This document shows positions 18,011 to 26,877 of a DNA stretch of 64,000 bases, in pieces. The DNA comes from Pseudoalteromonas arctica A 37-1-2 (GTDB lineage Bacteria; Pseudomonadota; Gammaproteobacteria; Enterobacterales; Alteromonadaceae), in NCBI RefSeq assembly GCF_000238395.3, contig NZ_CP011025.1:2728001-2792000 (forward strand). Reading direction: 5' to 3'. The notes beneath the pieces were generated by a model. It was given only the letters and a program-made list of their open reading frames with translations. It was not told the DNA's origin and did no database searches. Positions within the stretch are counted from its first letter, which is position 1, and each line of letters opens with the position of its first letter. The position numbers were made by a program, and so were the translations under genes.

Positions 18011-19087
18011 GTGGACGCTACATTTAAAATTATTTTTAATGGTCAGTTACATCAAGATGCAGATATAACGTCTGCCCAAGAACAACTCAGCCAACTTCTG
18101 AATATTCCTCATAATATTGTTATTCAATTATTTGATGGAAAAGCTTACGCTTTAAAAAAAGACCTATCGAGTATTGATGCTGTTAAAACAGAATCATCAC
18201 TTAAAAAATTTGGCCTAATAACTAAAGTAGAACCCCAACTTACTAAACCCCTAAACAATCAATTAGTACTCACTGAGCACAGTGAAGATACTAATAAACA
18301 CATTAGTAAGAGCACTCATGAAAAAAGCACCTCAGCACAAAGTGAGTTACTAAATACAGATGCAGCCTCAAGTAAAAACTCAACTATAGAACAAAGTAAT
18401 AAATATAAACTACTGCACAACACTTTAAAAAGTGCATTGTATTTTTGCTATTGCGCCCTTTTTATTATTACCTTACTAGGCGCCGTAATTAGTTTTAATG
18501 CACTTAAAAACAACTTTGGCACCCCAAGTAATGTAACTACAAACAACTTAAGTTACCAAGAGTATAAGCAATATTTGATTGATCAAAATAGCCTAAATCA
18601 ATCGGTACAAAAAGTAACAAATGATCAAACAGCTAACCCAACCCTACAAAAAAGTAATGAATACTTTAATCGCTTTTCATCACTAATAAATAGCTACGCG
18701 CAAAGTACAGGACAAGCTGATATAAAAACGATGGGGGGTGATAAATTACAACAGCACCTACAAGAAATAGACGACCTAGGCGCTAAAAATGAATTTTGGC
18801 AGCAACTGATACGACTTTCAAAAAGCTTAGATAACGATAAGCACGCAATAGGGAAGCTAAACAATACTGACCCCGCCAAAGTACAATGGATAAACGCGGT
18901 AGATTGGATCAGCCAAAGCTATATTAGGCAACATCAAAACTCGCAAACTGTAAACAACTCTCCTGTCACTACCTACGAGCCAAGTAACCCTATACTTAAT
19001 CTAACGTTGTTAATAAGTATGCTGTCATTATTTAGCCTGCTTGTGATTGCAATAAAAATGAAGCTACGCGCAATTAAAAATACTTAA
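18011..19087 (+). CDS. membrane protein with L7/L12-like N-terminal domain, function unknown
   Basis: A 358-residue protein starting with GTG at 18011, supported by AAGGA about 8 bases upstream. Residues 1-80 (FKIIFNGQLHQDAD, LSQLLNIP, LFDGKAYALKKDLSS, ESSLKKFGL) resemble the short domain, similar to ribosomal L7/L12, often found at the N-terminus of bacterial membrane proteins of unknown role. A Ser/Thr/Asn-rich linker precedes a transmembrane helix (about 144-165), then a helical Asn/Gln-rich periplasmic region, and a last membrane helix near 325-350. The product probably crosses the membrane twice. No family function is known to me. Confidence 0.7.
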   Translation: MDATFKIIFNGQLHQDADITSAQEQLSQLLNIPHNIVIQLFDGKAYALKKDLSSIDAVKTESSLKKFGLITKVEPQLTKPLNNQLVLTEHSEDTNKHISKSTHEKSTSAQSELLNTDAASSKNSTIEQSNKYKLLHNTLKSALYFCYCALFIITLLGAVISFNALKNNFGTPSNVTTNNLSYQEYKQYLIDQNSLNQSVQKVTNDQTANPTLQKSNEYFNRFSSLINSYAQSTGQADIKTMGGDKLQQHLQEIDDLGAKNEFWQQLIRLSKSLDNDKHAIGKLNNTDPAKVQWINAVDWISQSYIRQHQNSQTVNNSPVTTYEPSNPILNLTLLISMLSLFSLLVIAIKMKLRAIKNT

Positions 19088-19118
19088 ACTTTATTTTTAC
19101 TTTATAAATTCCATAAAA

Positions 19119-19154
19119 AAACCCGCAAATTTGGATTAACAAATTTGCGGGTTT
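19119..19154. terminator. bidirectional terminator between the membrane protein gene and ssrA
   Basis: Perfect 15-bp arms, AAACCCGCAAATTTG (19119-19133) and CAAATTTGCGGGTTT (19140-19154), with A/T-runs on both sides. It serves the plus-strand gene and the minus-strand tmRNA, whose mature 3' end is 38 bases away. Confidence 0.88.
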
Positions 19155-19191
19155 CTTATGGTTTTCGAATAACGATTTCAAAAACCTTTAT

Positions 19192-19548
19192 TGGTGGAGC
19201 TGGGGGGATTTGAACCCCCGTCCGAAAAGCCTCGACCGTCGGTACTACATGTTTAGTATTGTCATTTAATTAACCTTTAAGTCCCGGACAAACACGGTAA
19301 ATAAAGGCGAGGCCGCTTAGTTTTAGCGCTTCAACCCCGGCCAGGGTTTCCGTCGCGATCAGGTGTTAGGGTGACACTCCAAAATCCAGTCCACAAGAAT
19401 ACATGGAAGGAGCGCTAGCCAGCCTAAGCTGCTAGAGAGTAGTTATCGTCGTTTGCGATTACTTTAGGTTGCGGCTGTTTAACGAGGCAAACCGCACCTC
19501 GACATGCACCTTGGGCTTCTTGAATTCCGTCGAATCCTAATCAGCCCC
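19192..19548 (-). ncRNA. ssrA: transfer-messenger RNA (tmRNA)
   Basis: A one-piece tmRNA of 357 nt that rescues stalled ribosomes with SmpB. The 5' end reads GGGGCTGATTAGGATTCGAC and the 3' end AGCTCCACCA, which pair as the tRNA-like acceptor stem; the T-loop GTTCAAATC is visible near the 3' end. The resume codon region gives the tag ANDDNYSLAA, with the open reading frame at 19456-19424 ending in TAG. The CCA is encoded. The internal GCAAACGAC...GCAGCTTAG tag matches the gammaproteobacterial pattern of AANDDNYxLAA. smpB is not in this window. Confidence 0.97.
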
Positions 19549-19580
19549 TGAATTAGTAACTCAATTCAGAGCGTGCAAAC

Positions 19581-19610
19581 AGTATAACTGAGTAAAGTAC
19601 TGATACTCAA
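19581..19610 (-). promoter_or_regulatory. sigma-70 promoter of ssrA
   Basis: On the minus strand a -35 TTGAGT (19610-19605) and -10 TATACT (19586-19581) are separated by 18 bp. They end 32 bases before the mature 5' end, leaving a short leader for RNase P to remove. Confidence 0.65.
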
Positions 19611-19811
19611 GGCCTAGTAACGCTTTATTTTAATTGTATGTGCCAATCGCGTGTTAAGTAACCAAAATTTAGTTTATGCAAGCCTATATAAACATTTACT
19701 TAACAATGTGTTTAACCTGTGTTCAAATGAGGAGTTAAGGTTTTTGCTATTTCTAAACCTTTAGTTGTAAAAAATAAAAATAATAACAGGCATAGAGTAG
19801 GGAATTAATAA

Positions 19812-21437
19812 ATGTCGGTTTTTTCATTTGATAAAAGTACAGGGTTTGTCTCTTTAGAAAGTCACCCTATTGATAGTGGTTTTCCTGTTACAAGTACTCA
19901 GTTAACGCAAATGCTAGAGCAATCTGAGTTTAGTGAGTACGAAGCTGTCATTGCCAATATTGGAAAGCTTTTTGCGCCCACTAAAAATTATCAGGAAGTA
20001 TCGCTTGTCGTTGCTAAAGCTGTAGATGCGTCGCTTATCATTAATATTGATGAAAAAAACATGGTCGCAGAAGCAACATTAACTACCGCTAAAGGTGGCG
20101 CACTTTTGTCTATGGAAGGCGCGCAAAAAGCACTTGCTGATGCAGGTGTTAAAAAAGGAATAAGCCCTCGTGCGCTTGATACCTTTTTAGGCCAGCAGTT
20201 TGAGCAACCAGCAGGAAGCTCTTACAGTGCCATAATTGCACATGGGCGCAATCCAAAAGAAGGCAGCGATGCTAAATTTGTGCGTTTATGCTCAACAGCT
20301 CAAGACCGAGTACTCAGCCCACAAGCTAAAGAAGGCGGTAAGGTTGATATGAAAAACCTTGGCGCTATTATCACCGTAAAACCTGGCACTCCCTTAATGC
20401 AGCGTATTGCAGCTACACCTGGAGAAGAAGGCTATACGGTATTTGGCGATTCAATTAGTGCAAAACCAGGTAAAGATCACCAACTCCAGCCTTTCGAAGG
20501 TACAAAAGTAGATCCTAATAATCCTAATATGCTTATTGCCGACTGCAAAGGTGTGCCCGTTGCCCTACCCCGTGGTATGCGTGTAGATGATGTTTTATGC
20601 TTTGATAACGTAGATGTAAGTACAGGCCATGTTGATTTTGATGGTAGCGTAATTATTACTGGTGATATTAAAGACGGTATGCGTGTAAAAGCCAATGGTG
20701 ATATTACGGTACTTGGTTTTGTAGAATCAGGAACTGTTGAAAGTAAAAGTGCGGTAACCATTATGCTTGGCGCAATTGGCCGAAAACGTGAAGGCGAGGA
20801 AGCATTTACATGCTCTATAACCGCTCAGCGAACTATTTCGATTGGTTATGCCCAGTACTGCAATATTAAATCCGAACAAGATTTATTTATTGAACGCCAA
20901 GCTCTGCATTGTGATTTGAGTGCTAGGCGATTAATACGTGTAGGCAAAGCAAATGACCCGCGAGGTAAAATTATTGGCGGTAATATTTTAGATGCTATGC
21001 GCATTGAAACAGGTGAGCTAGGCGCGCCAGCCGGTACTAAAACACGCGTATTTTTAGCACAACTCTGGTTTGAGCTTCGCCAAAAGCAAATACAAATCAC
21101 CGATTTTGAAAAAGTACTTGCGACTAAAGTAACCGCTTTACAACAGGCTCGTGAAAAAGCGAGTAAAATTGCGGGGGCTGCTCAGCGTCAGCAATTCATG
21201 AATAAAATAACTGAAAATGAAAAGCATATAAAAATACGCTCTGCGCATATTCATCGTCAAAAACTACTTATTAAGCAAAAAATAGTGCAATTACTTGCCA
21301 GCAGTCGTTTAAAAGTAAATGAATTAATGCACCCTGGTGTGGAGCTTAAAATAGCGAAAGATTCTAAACAATTTTCGCGTATTTACCCGCCCCACCTAGT
21401 TAAGCTAACTGAGGGTAAAATTACTCAGACGTTTTAG
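19812..21437 (+). CDS. FapA family (DUF342) protein
   Basis: A 541-residue cytosolic protein of the DUF342/FapA type. The N-terminal part (about 1-180) precedes a central right-handed beta-helix with repeated short strands (about 250-390: [20 protein letters not shown], then [19 protein letters not shown]). A long coiled-coil helix follows at about 400-490. Such proteins are described as polymerising or surface-linked scaffolds, and the function is not known. Its 3' end overlaps the convergent rnt gene by 17 bp, and no terminator lies between them. Confidence 0.88.
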   Translation: MSVFSFDKSTGFVSLESHPIDSGFPVTSTQLTQMLEQSEFSEYEAVIANIGKLFAPTKNYQEVSLVVAKAVDASLIINIDEKNMVAEATLTTAKGGALLSMEGAQKALADAGVKKGISPRALDTFLGQQFEQPAGSSYSAIIAHGRNPKEGSDAKFVRLCSTAQDRVLSPQAKEGGKVDMKNLGAIITVKPGTPLMQRIAATPGEEGYTVFGDSISAKPGKDHQLQPFEGTKVDPNNPNMLIADCKGVPVALPRGMRVDDVLCFDNVDVSTGHVDFDGSVIITGDIKDGMRVKANGDITVLGFVESGTVESKSAVTIMLGAIGRKREGEEAFTCSITAQRTISIGYAQYCNIKSEQDLFIERQALHCDLSARRLIRVGKANDPRGKIIGGNILDAMRIETGELGAPAGTKTRVFLAQLWFELRQKQIQITDFEKVLATKVTALQQAREKASKIAGAAQRQQFMNKITENEKHIKIRSAHIHRQKLLIKQKIVQLLASSRLKVNELMHPGVELKIAKDSKQFSRIYPPHLVKLTEGKITQTF

Positions 21438-22113
21438 TTTCTTCGTCATTTTCAGTTTCAACTTCAGCATCAGCGTCATCTAGTGGCGCTAATGGCCAAC
21501 CACCTAATTGCTGCCAGCGGTTTACTATTAAACAATAAAGCTCAGCTGTACGTTCTGTGTCGTAAAGCGCTGAGTGCGCTTGGCTGTTATCAAACTCGAT
21601 ACCAGCCGCTCTACATGCTTTTGCTAATACAGTTTGCCCTAACGCTAAACCCGCTAAAGATGTTGTATCAAAGCTTACGAAGGGATGAAATGGCGTACGC
21701 TTAATGTTATTACGCTCTATTGCTGCATTTAAAAAGCCATGATCAAATGCGGCATTATGCGCCACAATAACTGAGCGTTGGCACCCAGCAGCCTTTTGCG
21801 CTTTGCGTACTACTTTACATATTTCTTTAATGACTTCATCTTCAGGTACTGCACCACGCAGTGGTGAAAATGGGTCTATACCATTAAAGTCGATGGCTGC
21901 TTGTTCTATATTAGCGCCTTCGAATGGCTGAACATGAAAATGAACAGTATGATCTATGCTGAGCAGTCCTTCGTCATCCATTTTTAAAACAGAGGCTGCT
22001 ATTTCTAACAAGGCATCTGTTTCTTTGTTAAAACCTGCAGTTTCAACATCAATAACAACAGGAAAAAATCCACGAAAGCGTTTTGCGAAAGGTGTTTGCT
22101 CAGTATTTGCCAT
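21421..22113 (-). CDS. rnt: ribonuclease T
   Basis: A DEDDh 3'-5' exonuclease that trims tRNA and other stable RNA 3' ends. Exo I ([10 protein letters not shown], Asp22/Glu24), Exo II ([12 protein letters not shown]) and Exo III ([15 protein letters not shown]) carry the expected acidic residues and the catalytic His. The 230-residue length is near E. coli RNase T, with an acidic C-terminal extension ([16 protein letters not shown]). It is divergent from motY, a neighbourhood also known in Vibrio and Shewanella. Its last 17 bases overlap the convergent DUF342 gene. Confidence 0.95.
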   Translation of the reverse strand: MANTEQTPFAKRFRGFFPVVIDVETAGFNKETDALLEIAASVLKMDDEGLLSIDHTVHFHVQPFEGANIEQAAIDFNGIDPFSPLRGAVPEDEVIKEICKVVRKAQKAAGCQRSVIVAHNAAFDHGFLNAAIERNNIKRTPFHPFVSFDTTSLAGLALGQTVLAKACRAAGIEFDNSQAHSALYDTERTAELYCLIVNRWQQLGGWPLAPLDDADAEVETENDEETKTSE

Positions 22114-22315
22114 AGTCTTCTTTGTTTATACGTGTAAGCTGACTATTATGTCAAAATTGATGCCTCCTAGGCTAGGGGATTTAAGTATTTATTGCTTTAA
22201 AATTGTAGGCACATAACTTGCTTTAACTTATAAGTTAGTTATACAGAGAACAAACTAATCATTGCAGTCGTTAATTTGCCAAATTATTGGCATTCCCGGA
22301 TAGCTGGAGAGCACC

Positions 22316-23194
22316 ATGAAGTATAAGTTGTTATTTATTAGCCTTAGTATAAGTGCGGTGCTTTGCAGTACTCACTCGCAAGCTGCTATGCGCCAATACA
22401 CAGCAACCCAAGACAACTCCAACTGGGAAGTCGTTAAAACAACGCGCTTACAATGCCAGTTAAATCATGAGGTTCCTTATTACGGTGAAGCTATATTTAA
22501 AGCTTCAGCAAGTAAAAATAAAAACTTAACATTTAATTTAGATATGGTTGTACGCCCAGATAACTACGCAATTGCAGGTTTAAAAGCAGTACCACCTACA
22601 TGGCGTGCAGGGTTGCCCGCTCGCGATATTGCAAATATGAAATTACTTAAAAAGTTTGATGGCGAGCTAGGCAATAAAACCGCATGGGAAATGCTTACCG
22701 AGCTTGAAAAAGGCTACTACCCTACTTTTTATTATCAAGACTGGCAAAACAGTGCCGATAAAATTGCCGTTGGTATATCGAGCGTAAACTTTAAACAAGC
22801 TTACTGGGCTTTTTTACAATGCCGTGATGAGCTACTCCCTTACAGCTTTGAAGATATTTCGTTTACTGTAATGAACTATCAATCTAACAGCAGTAAATTA
22901 ACTAAATCCTCGCAACAACGTCTTGATAAGATTGCTGAGTATTTAAAAAATGATGCAAGCATAGAGTCCATTAGTATTGACTCATACACAGATAGTTATG
23001 GCGGACGCTGGAATAACTTAGATTTATCCCGCAAGCGCGCCAAAACTATAAAAGATTATATGGTGAGCTTGGGTGTTGATGAAGCAAAAGTACAAACAAC
23101 CGGTTTAGGCGAAAAACGCTTTGTTGATAATAACGATAACATTTTAAGCCGAGACAAAAACCGTCGTTTAATTATTCAAATAGAAAAAATGTGA
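22316..23194 (+). CDS. motY: sodium-type flagellar motor protein MotY
   Basis: A 292-residue periplasmic protein that builds the T ring around the basal body and anchors the PomAB stator. A signal peptide (about 1-23, ending SQAA) is followed by the MotY N-terminal domain (RQYTATQDNSNWEV, FNLDMVVRPDN, YYPTFYYQDW). The C-terminal OmpA-like domain binds peptidoglycan (SIDSYTDSYGGRWNNLDLSR, then RAKTIKDYMVSLGV). A TGGAGAG ribosome site precedes the ATG. No other motor or flagellar gene is near. Its presence suggests a sodium-driven polar flagellum. Confidence 0.93.
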   Translation: MKYKLLFISLSISAVLCSTHSQAAMRQYTATQDNSNWEVVKTTRLQCQLNHEVPYYGEAIFKASASKNKNLTFNLDMVVRPDNYAIAGLKAVPPTWRAGLPARDIANMKLLKKFDGELGNKTAWEMLTELEKGYYPTFYYQDWQNSADKIAVGISSVNFKQAYWAFLQCRDELLPYSFEDISFTVMNYQSNSSKLTKSSQQRLDKIAEYLKNDASIESISIDSYTDSYGGRWNNLDLSRKRAKTIKDYMVSLGVDEAKVQTTGLGEKRFVDNNDNILSRDKNRRLIIQIEKM

Positions 23195-23207
23195 CACTTA
23201 AGGGTAT

Positions 23208-24104
23208 TTAGCTCTTAATGTTTAATTTATTTCGCTTAAAAAACTTATCACCAAATTGGAAAAAACCTAGACTAATTAAAATAATAACCGCACCAATTAT
23301 TAGTTCTTGGCTTAATGACTCATTATTTAGCCAAGCTCCCAAACCTAACGCAAAGCTAGGAGTTATAAGTGTAGTAAGTGATACCGTGCTTGCATTTAGG
23401 TTTTGCAGCACATGAAAATACGCCAAAGCCCCTACTAAAGATCCAAATATTCCTAGATAACCAATAGCCCACAATGATTTTGCACTCCAGTTTTGTATAT
23501 GCAACTCACCATCTAATAACCACCAAGCAATAAAAAAGAGTGGGGTTACAAAAACTAAGGCACCAAATGTTGTTGCCATAGGATGAATCGCAATCTGCAC
23601 ACGCTTGATCATCACACCACTTAAACTAAAAAAGCAGACAGCCATAAACACATAAAGCAACCCGAGCCCTTGAGTTTGCGAGTTTTGTACTTGGTTATAA
23701 CTAACAAAATATAAGCCAATTAAAGCGCACGCTAACGCAACTAATTTAATCGGGCTAAATTTAGGTTCATTTAATAATTGCTGAGCAAGCAACCCCGACA
23801 AAATAGGTGCAAGGCCAAACATAAGCGAAATAATACCAGAAGGGACTGTTTTAGCTGCCATATAGCTCAACAACATACCGCCAAAAATACCTATACTCGA
23901 ATAAAAATAAAGTAAGCACGCATTTTTGCTCCAAGGTACTCTAATGTTTGTTATGGCAATAATTAAACCACCTAAAAACAACCCCACCAGCATACGCATT
24001 AATACAGCAAGTGTTGGCGATACAGTTTCACTACTCCACACTATACCCAGTGGTGTAGTAGACCATATAAGAACCATTAAAAAATACGATACTTTAACTG
24101 GCAC
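23208..24104 (-). CDS. EamA/DMT-superfamily transporter
   Basis: A 298-residue inner-membrane protein with ten predicted helices in two EamA repeats. The first repeat begins VLIWSTTPLGIVWSSETVSP and the second LYVFMAVCFFSLSGVMIKRV. DMT transporters of this kind export amino acids or other metabolites; the substrate is unknown. The stop lies 13 bp from that of motY, which converges on it. A basic C-terminus (FKRNKLNIKS) is normal. Confidence 0.88.
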   Translation of the reverse strand: MPVKVSYFLMVLIWSTTPLGIVWSSETVSPTLAVLMRMLVGLFLGGLIIAITNIRVPWSKNACLLYFYSSIGIFGGMLLSYMAAKTVPSGIISLMFGLAPILSGLLAQQLLNEPKFSPIKLVALACALIGLYFVSYNQVQNSQTQGLGLLYVFMAVCFFSLSGVMIKRVQIAIHPMATTFGALVFVTPLFFIAWWLLDGELHIQNWSAKSLWAIGYLGIFGSLVGALAYFHVLQNLNASTVSLTTLITPSFALGLGAWLNNESLSQELIIGAVIILISLGFFQFGDKFFKRNKLNIKS

Positions 24105-24210
24105 GTGCCATCCCTACGCTTTATATGAATGAATAAAACAAAGAATAAATTATACGCTCACTACTGTGTTTTAGTACTTTTTAAACACTAAAGTCCTTAA
24201 TAAATACAGT

Positions 24211-24228
24211 TGTAAATTGTAAGTTACA
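24211..24228. promoter_or_regulatory. TyrR-type box upstream of the TyrP-like transporter
   Basis: TGTAAA-TTGTAA-GTTACA differs from the TyrR consensus TGTAAA-N6-TTTACA at one of the 12 defined bases. It lies 92 bp before the GTG start of the aromatic amino acid transporter gene, a natural TyrR target in other gammaproteobacteria. TyrR itself is not in the window. Confidence 0.7.
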
Positions 24229-24319
24229 TTTTAATACCGCTCTTTTATTACAAAACTATTTGAGATTTGAGCAACTAGTTATATGGTGCATCAATATTAA
24301 TAATAATTAAGGTAATTAA

Positions 24320-25522
24320 GTGCTTAAAAATAAAACAACTGGAAGCATGTTAATTGTTGCAGGCACCACTATTGGTGCGGGTATGTTGGCATTGCCAATT
24401 GCATCTGCCGGGCTTGGATTTAGTACTGCACTTGCATTAATAATTGCTAGCTGGTTACTAATGACCTACACCGCACTACTCATGTTAGAGCTACACCAAT
24501 ATGCACCACGCGATGCAACATTAAATACATTGGCTAAATTATGGCTTGGAAAGCGCGGACAATATATTGCGAATTTTTCGATGGTTTTTTTATTTTACGC
24601 TTTATGCGCTGCTTATATAGCAGGTGGTGGTGCACAACTCCAAGCGCGTATAAATATAGGCTTTGATGTAAATATAGCCCCACAGTTTGGCTCTGTAATC
24701 CTTGCTGTTATTATTGCAAGTGTAGTAACGCTAGGCACTAGCAAGGTAGATAAACTAAATAGAGTGTTATTTACAATAAAAATTATTGTGTTAGCTAGTT
24801 TGTTTTACATGCTTACCCCTTATGTACAAGGTAAGCACTTATTAGAAATGCCCGTAGAGCAAGGATTAATCCTTTCAGCTATACCGGTTATATTTACTTC
24901 GTTTGGCTTTCATGGATCTATCCCCTCTATTGTTAAATATGTTGGTGTTGAAATAAAAGTACTGCGCAAAGTAATGATTGCTGGAGCCGCCCTACCTTTA
25001 GTCATTTATATTTTTTGGCAACTACTTAGCCAAGGTATTATGAGCCAAGCTGATTTACTCAACAGCCAAGGTCTTAATGGGTTTGTATCTAGCGTGGCAA
25101 GTATTGCGCATAACCCAAGTGTGGCAACGGCCGTTAAGTTATTTGCTGATTTAGCACTTGCGACATCATTTTTAGGGGTGAGTTTAGGGTTATTTGATTT
25201 TTTTGCTGATGCATTTAAAAAGGGTGACAATAAAACAGACCGAATTAAAACGGCTTTAATTACGTTTATTCCGCCACTTGGCTTTGCATTGTTTTATCCT
25301 CAAGGCTTTATTATGGCCTTAGGGTACGCAGCAATAGCACTTGTTGTACTGGCAATATTTTTGCCTGTAGCAATGGTTTATAAACAGCGTACAACATCAA
25401 ATAAAACAGGCTACCAAGTTAAAAGTGGGAATGTTGGGCTTGGTATAGCAGCTATATGTGGCATAACTATTATTGCTGCGCAGTTTATGCAAATGGCGGG
25501 GCTTATTCCTGCTATCGGTTAA
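24320..25522 (+). CDS. tyrP: aromatic amino acid permease, TyrP-like (HAAAP family)
   Basis: A 400-residue permease with eleven predicted helices that should import tyrosine (or another aromatic amino acid) with protons. The start is GTG with TAAGG upstream. The N-terminal motif GSMLIVAGTTIGAGMLALPI is the HAAAP family signature and is closest in style to E. coli TyrP. Other family marks are FYALCAAYIAGGG and TSFGFHGSIPSIVKY. A TyrR-type box lies upstream at 24211. The aminotransferase gene converges from downstream. Substrate preference between Tyr, Trp and Phe is not proven by sequence. Confidence 0.87.
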   Translation: MLKNKTTGSMLIVAGTTIGAGMLALPIASAGLGFSTALALIIASWLLMTYTALLMLELHQYAPRDATLNTLAKLWLGKRGQYIANFSMVFLFYALCAAYIAGGGAQLQARINIGFDVNIAPQFGSVILAVIIASVVTLGTSKVDKLNRVLFTIKIIVLASLFYMLTPYVQGKHLLEMPVEQGLILSAIPVIFTSFGFHGSIPSIVKYVGVEIKVLRKVMIAGAALPLVIYIFWQLLSQGIMSQADLLNSQGLNGFVSSVASIAHNPSVATAVKLFADLALATSFLGVSLGLFDFFADAFKKGDNKTDRIKTALITFIPPLGFALFYPQGFIMALGYAAIALVVLAIFLPVAMVYKQRTTSNKTGYQVKSGNVGLGIAAICGITIIAAQFMQMAGLIPAIG

Positions 25523-25554
25523 AGGTTGCTGCTAATTGTTTAAATTTAGATAAT

Positions 25555-25593
25555 AAAAAACCGCACATCATTAGTAATGATGTGCGGTTTTTT
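25555..25593. terminator. bidirectional terminator between transporter and aminotransferase genes
   Basis: Perfect 19-bp arms (25555-25573 and 25575-25593), with six A then CCGCACATCATTA on one side and the complement with six T on the other. Confidence 0.9.
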
Positions 25594-25606
25594 ATATTAA
25601 CTGCGT

Positions 25607-26797
25607 TTATTTACAAACGTCAGCTACAGCATTTGAAAAGTATTCAATATTTGAATGACTAACACCTGCAACATTTACGCGGCTAGAGCCAACTATGTAA
25701 ATGCCGTATTCTTTTTGTAGGCGAGCAATTTGCTCTTTATTAATACCTAAGAAAGAAAACATACCGTTTTGGCGTTCAATAAATGAGAAGTCTTGAGCAA
25801 TATCTTTAGTTGCTAAGCTTTCTTTAATTAAGCTACGTAAGCCATTTATACGACTACGCATTTCATCAAGCTCAGAGTGCCACAATTGTGTAAGCTCTGT
25901 ACTGCTTAAAATAGTATTAACAATGTCAGCACCATGCGCTGGCGGCATTGAGTAAATACTACGTACAACGCTTAGCATTACAGAGTTTGAAATATCTGCT
26001 GTTGCGCTGTCTTTTGCAATTAGTGAACATGCACCAATACGCTCGCGGTATAAGCCAAAGTTTTTAGAACATGAAGAACAAATAATTAGCTCTTCTACTG
26101 CATCGGCTAAAATACGTAAGCCACGTGCATCTTCTTCAAGTGAAGCACCAAAGCCTTGGTATGCAATATCAACAAGTGGTGTAAAGCCAACTTCTTTTGC
26201 CAGTTCGGCAACCGTGTTCCACTGTGTTTCGTTTAAATCCATACCGCTTGGGTTATGACAACATGCATGCAGTAAAACCACATCACCTTTAGGCACTTGT
26301 TTAAGTGTGTTGATCATTTCATCAAACAATAAATCTTTATTTTCGTAATCGTAATATGGGTATTCTTTTACTGTTAAGCCTGCAGCTTCAAACAAGCTAA
26401 TATGGTTAGCCCATGTTGGGTTAGTTACCCAAACAGTCGCGTCTGTATTACAACGCTTAATAAATTCAGCAGCAACACGAAGTGCACCCGTACCACCAGG
26501 AGCTTGCGCAGTACGTACGCGGTTAGCTAGTAATACTTGATGCTCACCTAATAGTAACTGCTCCATTTTTTGGCAGTAATCTAAATTACCCGCTAAACCA
26601 ATGTAAGATTTGCTCATTTCGTTTTCAAGACGAAACGCTTCAGCTTTTTTAACCGCTTTAAGAACCGGTGTATTGCCTTGCTCATCTTTGTAGACACCTA
26701 CACCTAAATCAATTTTATTAGGGTTTGTATCTTGTTTATAGGCCGCCATAAGGCCAAGAATAGGATCTGTTGGTAATGGTTTTAATACTGAGAACAT
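25607..26797 (-). CDS. aspartate/aromatic amino acid aminotransferase (AspC/TyrB family)
   Basis: A PLP-dependent class I aminotransferase of 396 residues. Lys245 in SSCSKNFGLYRERIG binds PLP. Asn182 in CCHNPSGMD, Asp210 and Tyr213 in LVDIAYQGF, and GGTGALR (101-107) complete the cofactor site. Sequence style (DPILGLM, KIDLGVGVYKDEQG) is close to AspC, which acts on aspartate, while the related TyrB takes aromatic keto acids. The neighbouring aromatic transporter, and pheA/tyrA 8 kb away, favour a role in phenylalanine or tyrosine formation or breakdown, but the substrate is not settled by sequence. Confidence 0.9.
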   Translation of the reverse strand: MFSVLKPLPTDPILGLMAAYKQDTNPNKIDLGVGVYKDEQGNTPVLKAVKKAEAFRLENEMSKSYIGLAGNLDYCQKMEQLLLGEHQVLLANRVRTAQAPGGTGALRVAAEFIKRCNTDATVWVTNPTWANHISLFEAAGLTVKEYPYYDYENKDLLFDEMINTLKQVPKGDVVLLHACCHNPSGMDLNETQWNTVAELAKEVGFTPLVDIAYQGFGASLEEDARGLRILADAVEELIICSSCSKNFGLYRERIGACSLIAKDSATADISNSVMLSVVRSIYSMPPAHGADIVNTILSSTELTQLWHSELDEMRSRINGLRSLIKESLATKDIAQDFSFIERQNGMFSFLGINKEQIARLQKEYGIYIVGSSRVNVAGVSHSNIEYFSNAVADVCK

Positions 26798-26829
26798 TGG
26801 CTATCTCTTATCGTTATTTAGGGGTTAGC

Positions 26830-26848
26830 TGTTAAGCTAAGCTTAACA
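26830..26848. promoter_or_regulatory. 19-bp palindrome upstream of the aminotransferase gene
   Basis: TGTTAAGCT-A-AGCTTAACA is a perfect inverted repeat centred about 42 bp before the start of the aminotransferase gene. It is a likely operator. The 7-base spacing between TGTTAA and TTAACA differs from a TyrR box, so the regulator is not identified. Confidence 0.45.
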
Positions 26849-26877
26849 TAAAAGCACATCATATTGACTAGCGTTAT

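Noticed and set aside
21421..21437. Frameshift or misannotation at the overlap of the DUF342 gene and rnt
   Set aside because: Both proteins have normal family C-termini; a 17-bp tail-to-tail overlap is ordinary.
22114..22315. Sigma-28 or sigma-54 promoter before motY
   Set aside because: No sequence fits TAAA-N15-GCCGATAA or GG-N10-GC with proper spacing; a TTGGCA has its GC 12 bases away.
26830..26848. TyrR box before the aminotransferase gene
   Set aside because: Half-sites are TGTTAA/TTAACA with a 7-base spacer, not TGTAAA-N6-TTTACA; kept only as an unassigned palindrome.
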